From contig CALCNV010000157.1 in assembly GCA_937897645.1 (NCBI GenBank), positions 1-7,100 on the forward strand: a stretch of 7,100 bases of DNA. The letters run 5' to 3'. Each line of letters starts with the position of its first letter. The stretch's first letter is position 1. Shown one piece after another: positions 1 through 5,507 of this stretch. The position numbers and the translations under genes are program-made. Under the pieces are notes generated by a model, which had not been told where the DNA came from, made no database searches, and was given only the letters and a program-made list of their open reading frames with translations. This DNA comes from an uncultured Lysobacteraceae bacterium (lineage in GTDB: Bacteria; Pseudomonadota; Gammaproteobacteria; Xanthomonadales; Xanthomonadaceae).

Positions 1-37
1 TGCGGCCGAAGCCATTGATACCCACCTTGATCGTCAT
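1..37 (-). CDS. gap: Glyceraldehyde-3-phosphate dehydrogenase, N-terminal fragment cut by the window edge
   Basis: Read on the minus strand from the ATG at 37-35, the 12 visible codons give MTIKVGINGFGR. This is the hallmark start of GAPDH: the first beta strand and the GxGxxG-type NAD-binding loop (GINGFGR). The enzyme converts glyceraldehyde-3-phosphate, NAD and phosphate to 1,3-bisphosphoglycerate in cytoplasmic glycolysis/gluconeogenesis. The start is supported by AGGAG 9 nt upstream. Everything after codon 12 lies outside the window, so completeness and isoform cannot be judged. The gene diverges from ompW, and the two share a 179-bp regulatory region. Confidence 0.87.
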   Translation of the reverse strand, partial: MTIKVGINGFGR

Positions 38-46
38 TGCCCGGGA

Positions 47-51
47 CTCCT
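47..51 (-). promoter_or_regulatory. Shine-Dalgarno of gap
   Basis: The minus strand reads AGGAG, 9 nt before the gap ATG. It is the strongest ribosome binding site near a start in this half of the window, which fits a highly expressed glycolytic gene and fixes the start codon. Confidence 0.7.
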
Positions 52-95
52 GCGGTCACGCAAGGCGTGCCGCTCTAGCGGTTGAAGGAATTCGG

Positions 96-101
96 ATTCT
101 A
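96..101 (-). promoter_or_regulatory. Candidate -10 element of the gap promoter
   Basis: The minus strand reads TAGAAT inside GTTAGAATC, one mismatch from TATAAT, and about 58 nt upstream of the gap start. The same 9-mer GTTAGAATC occurs on the plus strand just before the nuclease start at 902. No good -35 hexamer sits 16-18 bp upstream, so the call rests on the -10 match and its position only. Confidence 0.4.
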
Positions 102-147
102 ACAGGGGGTAAAGCGGCAGGCGTGACAGCACCGACCGGAGACGTCG

Positions 148-161
148 TTGATCCTGATCAA
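148..161 (+). promoter_or_regulatory. Perfect FNR/Anr-type box upstream of ompW
   Basis: The sequence TTGATCCTGATCAA matches the FNR/Anr/Dnr consensus TTGAT-N4-ATCAA at all ten defined positions. Its centre (154.5) is about 62 bp before the ompW start codon. If FNR acts in the usual class II position (-41.5), the start of transcription would be near 196 and the -10 would fall at 184-189, where the bases are GAGACT (A2, A4 and T6 match TATAAT). That would leave a leader of about 21 nt. FNR is known to control ompW in Escherichia coli, and Anr controls its homologue oprG in Pseudomonas, so the site agrees with the gene it precedes. The palindrome is also about 65 bp upstream of a possible gap start point, so an effect on gap is possible but weaker. 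Confidence 0.75.
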
Positions 162-216
162 GGCGGCGGTGGCGCTGTCGGCGGAGACTGGCGCCATTCC
201 AATACGAGACCACTCC

Positions 217-846
217 ATGAACGCGAAAAAGTCCCTGCTTGTCCCGTGCCTTGCCATTGCGCTGGGCGCATTTGCCCTGCCCGCCCTTGCCCAGTCGAAG
301 GGCGACTGGACCCTGGGCTTGGGCGTGCATCAAGTGAACCCGAAGTCCGACAACGGCGCGCTGGCCAATGGCACCCTGCCCGTGGACGTTGGCAGTGATG
401 TCAAGCCGACCATTACGTTCGAGTATTTCGTACGTGACAATCTGGGTGTCGAGGTCTTGGCTTCCTGGCCATTCGAGCACGACATCAACATCGAGGGCCT
501 GGGACAGGTTGGCAGCACCAAGCACCTGCCGCCGACGGTGTCGCTGCAGTACCACTTCAACGGCGACAGCAAGCTTGCCCCTTTCGTCGGCGCAGGCGTC
601 AACTACACCAAGTTCTTCAGTGAAAGCACGCGCGGCGCGCTGGCCGGCAGCGACCTGTCGCTGGGTGGTTCATGGGGCCTGGCCCTGCACGCCGGACTGG
701 ACTTCAAGCTGACCGAGAAGAGCGCGATCCGCGTCGATGCGCGTTGGATCGACATTGATACCAGCGTTCGCCTGGACGGTGCCGACTTGGGTACGGTCAA
801 CATCGACCCGCTGGTCTACGGCGCCGCGTATGTCCTGAAGTTCTGA
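217..846 (+). CDS. ompW: OmpW-family outer membrane protein
   Basis: A 209-residue protein, the normal size for OmpW, which forms an 8-stranded outer-membrane beta-barrel with a narrow hydrophobic channel. Residues 1-25 are a Sec signal peptide (MNAKKS, hydrophobic core, cleavage likely after LPALA and before QSKGDW). The mature part shows alternating barrel strands, family-like segments such as LPPTVSLQYHF (104-114) and APFVGAGVNYTKF (121-133), and a C-terminal aromatic ending (YVLKF) with the terminal Phe recognised by the BAM assembly machine. The frame is open upstream to an ATG at 148, but that start would bury the signal peptide behind 23 residues and lies inside the FNR box, so 217 is chosen. 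The ribosome site is weak (GAGA, 7 nt upstream). The gene diverges from gap and is probably transcribed alone under oxygen control. The transported substrate cannot be read from the sequence. Confidence 0.92.
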   Translation: MNAKKSLLVPCLAIALGAFALPALAQSKGDWTLGLGVHQVNPKSDNGALANGTLPVDVGSDVKPTITFEYFVRDNLGVEVLASWPFEHDINIEGLGQVGSTKHLPPTVSLQYHFNGDSKLAPFVGAGVNYTKFFSESTRGALAGSDLSLGGSWGLALHAGLDFKLTEKSAIRVDARWIDIDTSVRLDGADLGTVNIDPLVYGAAYVLKF

Positions 847-888
847 TCCCCGCAGAACAAGGATTCGGGACTTGCGGATCCTGCCGGT

Positions 889-894
889 TAGAAT
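889..894 (+). promoter_or_regulatory. Candidate -10 element for a leaderless nuclease transcript
   Basis: TAGAAT lies 7 nt before the ATG at 902, inside GTTAGAATC. Transcription would begin at or next to the start codon, and no Shine-Dalgarno precedes that ATG, so a leaderless mRNA is plausible. No convincing -35 is seen. The alternative is initiation at the TTG at 872, which has AAGGA 8 nt upstream; in that case this hexamer would lie within the coding region. Confidence 0.4.
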
Positions 895-901
895 CGCCGG
901 C

Positions 902-1702
902 ATGATCCGTCTTCATTTCTGGCTATTGGCCATTGCACTACTCCTGCCCACGCCTGCCATGGCATGGGGCAGGACTGGCCACCGCCTGATTGCGCGGCTG
1001 GCCGAGGCGCAACTGACGCCCCAGGCGCGCGCGCAGGTACAGGCCTTGCTCGCCAATGAAAACGACCCCAGCCTGGCCGGTATCGCCAGCTGGGCGGACG
1101 AGCTGCGCGACACTGATCCTGACCTGGGCAAGCGCAGCACCCGCTGGCATTACGTCAACCTGGCCGAAGACGGTTGCGAGTACGACGCTGCGCGCGATTG
1201 TCGCAACGGCGATTGCCTGGTGGAAGCCATTCGCAAGCAGACTGCGATCCTGTCCGATCCGCGCAAATCCCGTGACGAACGATTGCAGGCGCTGAAATTC
1301 GTCGTGCATTTCGTGGGCGACGCCCACCAACCGCTGCACTCGGGTTTCGAGCGTGACCGCGGCGGCAATGATGTGCAGGTCAACTTCAACGGCAAGGGCA
1401 CCAACCTCCACAGCCTGTGGGACAGCCGAATGCTCGCGGCCACCGGACTCGATGAAGACGCGACCCTGCGCCGCTTGCGCGCATTGCCTGCGCCAACGGC
1501 GAGGGAGCGCTCGCTTCTTCCCAGGACCGCAGAGCAATGGACTGAATATTCCTGTCGCGTCGTCCTGCAGCCCGGCTTCTACCCCGCACGCGCAAAACTT
1601 GAGGACCGGTATGTGCAGACGTGGATGCCGGTGCTGGAACAAAGCCTCGTGCAAGCCGGCGCGGACCTTGCAAAAGTACTGAATACCGCCCTGGCGGGAT
1701 AA
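902..1702 (+). CDS. S1/P1-type secreted zinc nuclease
   Basis: A 266-residue preprotein of the S1/P1 nuclease family: trinuclear-zinc phosphodiesterases that cut single-stranded DNA and RNA and release 3' phosphate from nucleotides, acting in the periplasm or outside the cell. Residues 1-21 are a signal peptide ending in PTPAMA, so the mature protein begins with Trp. This matters because the N-terminal amine and Trp1 bind zinc. All nine expected ligands are visible (precursor numbering): W22 and H27 (WGRTGH), D66 (SWADELR), H83 (WHYVN), H136, D140 and H146 (HFVGDAHQPLH), H170 and D174 (NLHSLWD). C92, C100, C105 and C218 could form disulfides. ATG 902 gives a compact signal peptide. TTG 872 has the better Shine-Dalgarno (AAGGA at 859-863) and would add 10 residues before it, without changing the mature enzyme. 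The stop TAA overlaps the ribosome site of the next gene, so co-transcription is likely. Scavenging of phosphate or nucleosides is the probable role. Confidence 0.92.
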   Translation: MIRLHFWLLAIALLLPTPAMAWGRTGHRLIARLAEAQLTPQARAQVQALLANENDPSLAGIASWADELRDTDPDLGKRSTRWHYVNLAEDGCEYDAARDCRNGDCLVEAIRKQTAILSDPRKSRDERLQALKFVVHFVGDAHQPLHSGFERDRGGNDVQVNFNGKGTNLHSLWDSRMLAATGLDEDATLRRLRALPAPTARERSLLPRTAEQWTEYSCRVVLQPGFYPARAKLEDRYVQTWMPVLEQSLVQAGADLAKVLNTALAG

Positions 1703-1705
1703 GGA
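1701..1705 (+). promoter_or_regulatory. Shine-Dalgarno of the MBL gene, overlapping the nuclease stop
   Basis: AAGGA begins on the last two bases of the nuclease TAA and lies 8 nt before the ATG at 1714. It selects 1714 over in-frame upstream starts that lie within the nuclease gene, and it implies that the two genes share one transcript. Confidence 0.7.
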
Positions 1706-1713
1706 ATGCAGCG

Positions 1714-2577
1714 ATGAAGGCACAGGTACAACCCTTCTTCCATGCAGGCAGCAACACCTTCAGCTACGTGGTGTCCGACCCGAATAGCGGGCAGGCGGCG
1801 ATCATCGATCCGGTGCTGGATTTCGATGCCGCCTCGGCACGCACCGGCACCACGTCGGCACAGGCCATCGTCGATCACATCAGCGCACAAGCGCTGCAGG
1901 TGCAGTGGATACTGGAAACCCATGCCCACGCCGATCATCTGTCGGCGGCGCAGTGGCTCAAGCAACGGTTCCCTGCTGCACGACTGGCGATAGGCGAAGG
2001 CATTCGCACGGTGCAGGCGACCTTTGCAGCGGTACTTGACCTGGGCTCTGGATTCCGCACGGACGGATCACAGTTCGACCACTTGTTCACCGACAGGGAG
2101 GAATTCAAGATCGGCGCCCTGCCCGGCCGCGTGATCTCGGTGCCCGGGCATACCAGCGACAGCAATGCCTTCCTGATTGGCGATGCCCTGTTCCCGGGCG
2201 ACTCCTTGTTCATGCCCGACGGCGGCACTGCGCGCTGCGATTTCCCGGGCGGCGATGCGGCCACCCTGTTCCGCTCGATCAGGCGCTTGTTCCAACTGCC
2301 CGAGGCCACACGCGTGTTCGTTTGCCATGACTACGGCCCGAATGGTCGGGAGATCGCTTGCGAAACCAGCATCGGCGAACAGCGCGCAGGCAACATCCAC
2401 GTGCATGACGGCATCGACGAAGCCACCTTCGTCAGCTTGCGCACCACCCGCGATGCGACCCTCAACCTGCCCGCGCTGATACTCCCGTCGCTGCAGGTGA
2501 ACCTGCGTGCCGGCGCATTGCCCGAACCTGCAGGCAATGGCGTGCGCTACCTCAAGCTTCCTCTGGACCGGTTCTGA
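1714..2577 (+). CDS. ETHE1-like metallo-beta-lactamase-fold protein, probable persulfide dioxygenase
   Basis: A 287-residue cytoplasmic protein with no signal peptide. The metal site is clear: HAHADH at 70-75 (H70, H72, D74, H75), PGHTSDS with H146, IGDALF with D157, and CHDYGP with H205. In the ETHE1/PDO branch, iron is held by two His and one Asp (here expected H70, H146, D157), and glutathione persulfide is oxidised by O2 to sulfite and GSH. The stretch GGTARCDFPGG (170-180) resembles the CGRTDFQ region of ETHE1 rather than glyoxalase II. Residues 216 onward match the tail seen in bacterial ETHE1-like proteins such as the MBL half of Blh, but no rhodanese or other sulfurtransferase domain is fused. 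The downstream TauE/SafE gene supports a sulfur role, because sulfite made here would need export. A generic MBL hydrolase is the alternative. Substrate is inferred; the fold and metal site are seen. Confidence 0.85.
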   Translation: MKAQVQPFFHAGSNTFSYVVSDPNSGQAAIIDPVLDFDAASARTGTTSAQAIVDHISAQALQVQWILETHAHADHLSAAQWLKQRFPAARLAIGEGIRTVQATFAAVLDLGSGFRTDGSQFDHLFTDREEFKIGALPGRVISVPGHTSDSNAFLIGDALFPGDSLFMPDGGTARCDFPGGDAATLFRSIRRLFQLPEATRVFVCHDYGPNGREIACETSIGEQRAGNIHVHDGIDEATFVSLRTTRDATLNLPALILPSLQVNLRAGALPEPAGNGVRYLKLPLDRF

Positions 2578-2584
2578 GAATCAC

Positions 2585-2626
2585 ATGGCCTTGGCAAGCC
2601 TGATCGCGGCAATGGACGCGCGATGA
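2585..2626 (+). other. Possible 13-codon upstream ORF coupled to the TauE start
   Basis: ATG at 2585 opens a frame encoding MALASLIAAMDAR and stops with TGA at 2624-2626. This overlaps the TauE start codon as ATGA. TauE itself has no evident Shine-Dalgarno, while GAGA lies 5 nt before this mini-ORF. It could deliver ribosomes to TauE by termination-reinitiation, or it may be chance in a 45-bp gap. No peptide function is proposed. Confidence 0.25.
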
Positions 2627-3372
2627 CCGAAATCGAGATCCTGCTGGCGCTGCTTTTCTTTGCCGTGGCCGTGCTGTATTCCTCCGTGGGGCACGCGGGT
2701 GCCAGCGGCTACATCGCCGCGATGGCCTTGCTGGGTTTCGCGCCGGAACAGATGCGACCCACCGCGCTGGCATTGAATCTCTTGGTCGGCGGCATTGGCC
2801 TGTTACGCTTCTGGCGTGGTGGGCACGTGCGTTGGCGCAATGTGCTGCCCTTCGTACTGACGTCTGCACCGGCCGCATTCTTCGCTGCGCAGGTCAAGCT
2901 GCCCGCTGACAGCTATTCACTGTTGCTGGGGCTGGTGTTGCTGGTCGCGGCAGCAGGTGTATTCCGCAGCGCCTCGCGTGCCGAAAGCGATGATATCGAA
3001 AGCATTGGAAGACGCGTACCGTGGCTACCCGGCTTGCTGATCGGCGCCACCATCGGCGTCCTCTCCGGCCTGACCGGCACCGGCGGTGCAATCTTCCTGA
3101 CGCCCTTGCTGCTGTTCGCCCGCTGGATGCCCACGCGTGAAGCCAGTGGCACGTCGGTGGCGTTCGTCTGGATCAACTCGCTCACCGGCCTGGCCGGCCT
3201 GCTGCATGCCAGCGGAACGCTGCCGCAGGCGCTGCCCATGTGGCTGGTCGCCGTCGCCCTGGGTGCCGTGCTGGGAACGCAACTGGGGTTGCGATGGATG
3301 CCGGTGAAGGCGCTGCGCCATGCGCTGGGCGTGGTGCTGCTGATCGCGGCGTTGAAGCTGCTGTTCGCCTGA
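2623..3372 (+). CDS. TauE/SafE-family membrane transporter, probable sulfite exporter
   Basis: A 249-residue, very hydrophobic inner-membrane protein with about eight transmembrane segments: roughly 4-21, 27-40, 46-64, 73-90, 98-114, 135-165, 177-196, 205-223 and 231-248 are hydrophobic, and some of these may be half-helices. The family is built from two repeated halves, each with a glycine-rich motif; these are visible as GHAGASGYIA (23-32) and SGLTGTGGAIFLTPLL (148-163). TauE/SafE proteins are linked to export of sulfite, sulfoacetate or other organosulfur anions. The gene lies 45 bp after an ETHE1-like protein, a pairing also seen in the bigR/blh locus of Xylella and Agrobacterium, which suggests that sulfite is the cargo. 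The start ATG overlaps the stop of a 13-codon upstream frame (ATGA) and lacks a clear ribosome site. Substrate and direction are inferred from family and context. Confidence 0.88.
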   Translation: MTEIEILLALLFFAVAVLYSSVGHAGASGYIAAMALLGFAPEQMRPTALALNLLVGGIGLLRFWRGGHVRWRNVLPFVLTSAPAAFFAAQVKLPADSYSLLLGLVLLVAAAGVFRSASRAESDDIESIGRRVPWLPGLLIGATIGVLSGLTGTGGAIFLTPLLLFARWMPTREASGTSVAFVWINSLTGLAGLLHASGTLPQALPMWLVAVALGAVLGTQLGLRWMPVKALRHALGVVLLIAALKLLFA

Positions 3373-3378
3373 GTTGCA

Positions 3379-3395
3379 TGGCGGTATTGCCGCCA
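3379..3395 (+). terminator. Short stem-loop after the TauE gene
   Basis: TGGCGG and CCGCCA form a perfect 6-bp stem around a TATTG loop, 6 nt after the TauE stop. No U-tract follows, so it is a weak terminator or mRNA 3'-end stabiliser at best. It sits just before the promoter-like motif of the next gene. Confidence 0.3.
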
Positions 3396-3401
3396 CGGCG
3401 T

Positions 3402-3407
3402 TAGGCT
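3402..3407 (+). promoter_or_regulatory. Candidate -10 element for the acetyl-CoA hydrolase gene
   Basis: TAGGCT (pattern TAnnnT, within GTTAGGCT) ends 6 nt before the ATG at 3414. As before the nuclease gene, this spacing would make the mRNA start at about the start codon. The embedded AGG at 3403-3405 could instead be a weak Shine-Dalgarno. No clear -35 is visible. Confidence 0.33.
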
Positions 3408-3413
3408 TTGTCC

Positions 3414-5357
3414 ATGACCGTGCACCTGACCGACCTGAATGCTGCCGTGGACCTGCTGCTCAAGCGGATCCTAGGCACCTTGCGCATCGGCGCGCCGCTG
3501 GGCATCGGCAAGCCGCATCGCCTGTTGAACGCGCTGTATGAGCGGATCGAAACCGATCCCTCGCGTCGCATGGAAATCTACACGGCACTGTCGCTGGATC
3601 CGCCCACGGCCGGCAGCGACCTGGAACGGCGCTTCCTGGCGCCGTTCGCGCAACTTCACTTCGGAGATGACTTCCCCGCGCTTCGTTATGTGCAGGCGAT
3701 GAAGCGCGATGCATTGCCGGCGCATATCGTGGTGGAAGAGTTCTACATGCAGTCCGGCGCACTGTTGAAATCGGCGCAGGCGCAGCGTGGCTACACCAGC
3801 CTCAACTACACCCAGGCCGCGGCCGGCGTAGCCCAGCGCGGTGCCAACCTGATCCTGCAGAAAGTGGCGCGCGAACCTGGCGGCACGCGCCTGTCGTTGT
3901 CCTGCAACAACGACACCACCCATGACACCATCGATGCGATACGCGCACTCGGCCTGCCGCGACCTCTGCTGGTGGCGGAAATCGATCCGGAGTTGCCGTG
4001 GATTGGTGGCACGGCGGCGGTCGAGGAAACTTTCTTCGATATCGTCATCGCGCCGCCAGGCCCGTATCCCAAATTGTTCGCGCTGCCGCGCCAGCCGGTG
4101 AGCGACGCCGACTACGCCATTGGCCTGTATGCCAGCACCCTGGTGCGCGATGGCGGGACCCTGCAGATCGGCATCGGCGCATTGGCCGATGCACTTTCGC
4201 ACGCGTTGGTGCTTCGCCACACCGACAATGAGAAATACCGCGAAGTGCTGCAGGCGCTGGACCCGGAACTGGCGCATCATCCTGCCGTGATCGCCAGCGG
4301 CGGCATGGATCCGTTCACCGTGGGCCTGTACGGCTGCAGCGAAATGCTCAACGAGGGCTTCAAGCATCTTGTGCAGGCAGGCGTCATCCGCCGCAAGGTG
4401 GTGGATGACGAGGCGTTGATGCAGCGCATCGCGCAAGGCACGGCCAACCTCGGCGACCACGCACGGCTGGACCGCGATGGTGAATACCTGCATGGCGCGT
4501 TCTACCTGGGTTCGCCCGCGTTCTACGACTGGCTGCGCAACCTGCCGGATGACCAACGCCGTGCGATTGGCATGCGCCGCATCAGCGAAATCAACCAGCT
4601 CTACGGCGGCAACGAACCACTCGAACGCTTGCAGCGCGTGGGGTCGCGCTTCTTCAACACCTGCATGATGGCGACCGCGCTGGGTGATGCCGTATCGGAT
4701 GGACTGGAAGACGGTCGCATCGTGTCCGGCGTAGGCGGCCAGTACAATTTCGTGGCCATGGCGCATGCACTGGACGACGCACGCAGCGTGCTGATGTTCC
4801 GCTCACATCGCGACGATGGCGCGAAGGCGGAAAGCAGCGTGCGCTGGAATTACGGCCACACCACCATCCCTCGCCACCTGCGCGATATCTACGTCAACGA
4901 GTACGGCATCGCCGACCTGCTGAACCAGACCGATGAGGACTGCGTGATCGCGATGACGGCGATCACCGACGCACGCTTCCAGAACGAGATCATGGAAGTG
5001 GCCAAGCGGTCGAAGAAACTGCGCATGGATTTCACCGGGGAACCGGAGTGGTCGCGTAATACGCCACTGCGGCTACGTGAGACGCTCGCACCGTTCCGCA
5101 AGGACGGCACCCTGCCCGACTACCCACTGGGCAGTGATTTCACCGAGGTGGAGCAGCGACTGGTGAAGGCATTGGGGTGGTTGAAGGCGAACACTTCGAC
5201 CACAACTTCGAAGATCAGTACCGTGTTGCGCGCATTGGCTACAAGCACTGATGACCGCGAAGCGCTGGCGCGCATGGGGTTGGAGTCAGCGCGGACGATT
5301 GCGGAGAGGCTTGAAGCAAAGCTGGTTTCGCTTGGACTTAAGCAAACCCGCAGCTAG
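3414..5357 (+). CDS. Acetyl-CoA hydrolase/transferase family protein (long form)
   Basis: A 647-residue cytoplasmic protein related to acetyl-CoA hydrolases and family I CoA-transferases, which move CoA between acyl-CoA and a carboxylate (or water) through a glutamyl-CoA thioester. The N-terminal transferase domain runs from about 105 to 270, with the GIGALADAL loop at 253-261. The probable catalytic glutamate is E310 in LYGCSEMLNEG, aligned by eye with the HSEM-type motif of 4-hydroxybutyrate CoA-transferases. The C-terminal domain shows the CoA-site loop SGVGGQYNF (438-446), then YGHTTIPRH (480-488) and VNEYGIADL (494-502). At 647 residues it is longer than the usual 430-530. The extra length is an N-terminal segment of about 100 residues and a helical, charged C-terminal tail from about 545. 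ATG 3414 is preferred over TTG 3408. Acetate/acetyl-CoA or succinate exchange is possible, but the acyl substrate cannot be told. The gene probably has its own promoter. Confidence 0.88.
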   Translation: MTVHLTDLNAAVDLLLKRILGTLRIGAPLGIGKPHRLLNALYERIETDPSRRMEIYTALSLDPPTAGSDLERRFLAPFAQLHFGDDFPALRYVQAMKRDALPAHIVVEEFYMQSGALLKSAQAQRGYTSLNYTQAAAGVAQRGANLILQKVAREPGGTRLSLSCNNDTTHDTIDAIRALGLPRPLLVAEIDPELPWIGGTAAVEETFFDIVIAPPGPYPKLFALPRQPVSDADYAIGLYASTLVRDGGTLQIGIGALADALSHALVLRHTDNEKYREVLQALDPELAHHPAVIASGGMDPFTVGLYGCSEMLNEGFKHLVQAGVIRRKVVDDEALMQRIAQGTANLGDHARLDRDGEYLHGAFYLGSPAFYDWLRNLPDDQRRAIGMRRISEINQLYGGNEPLERLQRVGSRFFNTCMMATALGDAVSDGLEDGRIVSGVGGQYNFVAMAHALDDARSVLMFRSHRDDGAKAESSVRWNYGHTTIPRHLRDIYVNEYGIADLLNQTDEDCVIAMTAITDARFQNEIMEVAKRSKKLRMDFTGEPEWSRNTPLRLRETLAPFRKDGTLPDYPLGSDFTEVEQRLVKALGWLKANTSTTTSKISTVLRALATSTDDREALARMGLESARTIAERLEAKLVSLGLKQTRS

Positions 5358-5370
5358 TCATAAAAATGAG

Positions 5371-5472
5371 TCGTCATCCCAGCGAACGCTGGGATCCATT
5401 TTGATCTGCGCTTTTGCTTTGCACGTACAAAGGCAAAGTCAAGATGGATCCCAGCGTTCGCTGGGATGACGA
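5371..5472. repeat. Long inverted repeat, REP/MITE-like element
   Basis: Two perfect 29-bp arms (5371-5399 and 5444-5472) are exact reverse complements around a 44-bp centre that is itself partly paired (TTGCTTTG against CAAAGGCAA about a CACGTA loop). Each arm also folds on its own: ATCCCAGCG-AA-CGCTGGGAT at 5376-5395 and ATCCCAGCG-TT-CGCTGGGAT at 5448-5467. GTCATCCCAGCG...GGGATCCA is the style of dispersed non-coding repeats in Xanthomonadales and other proteobacteria. No ORF lies inside and no target-site duplication is obvious. It begins 14 bp after the acetyl-CoA hydrolase stop, between convergent genes, and could end or protect transcripts from both sides although no U-tract follows. 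Confidence 0.85.
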
Positions 5473-5494
5473 TTCCTTGTTGCGAAGATCCTTT

Positions 5495-5505
5495 GCTGGG
5501 ACGAC
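5495..5505 (+). repeat. Degenerate partial copy of the repeat arm
   Basis: GCTGGGACGAC matches GCTGGGATGAC at 5460-5470 with one mismatch, and GATCC also precedes it (5487-5491). It looks like a decayed third arm 23 bp beyond the intact element, though a match this short could be chance. Confidence 0.4.
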
Positions 5506-5507
5506 CC

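Noticed and set aside
148..216. Upstream in-frame ATG extending OmpW by 23 residues
   Set aside because: The extension would displace the signal peptide, and the ATG itself is part of the FNR box; the ATG at 217 gives a standard precursor.
845..880. Possible terminator between ompW and the nuclease gene (GATCC-CCGCA against TGCGGATC)
   Set aside because: Pairing is short, bulged and separated by a long loop, with no U-tract.
938..1723. Minus-strand open frame of 261 codons opposite the nuclease gene
   Set aside because: The plus strand encodes a nuclease with all zinc ligands intact; the antisense frame shows no family features.
4653..4668. NTCMM in place of the NSALE motif read as loss of the catalytic glutamate in the acetyl-CoA hydrolase
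   Set aside because: In characterised family members the thioester-forming Glu lies earlier, in the HSEM-type motif, and the equivalent E310 is present; the NSALE position varies between members.
3471..4766. Minus-strand open frame of 431 codons opposite the acetyl-CoA hydrolase gene
   Set aside because: It is the complement of a strongly supported coding region in high-GC DNA, with a His/Arg/Gln-rich composition, no recognisable motif and no ribosome site.
5371..5472. Long inverted repeat as an insertion sequence or integron-type attachment site
   Set aside because: There is no transposase or integrase frame inside or beside it, no clear target duplication, and the 102-bp size suits a non-coding REP/MITE-like element.
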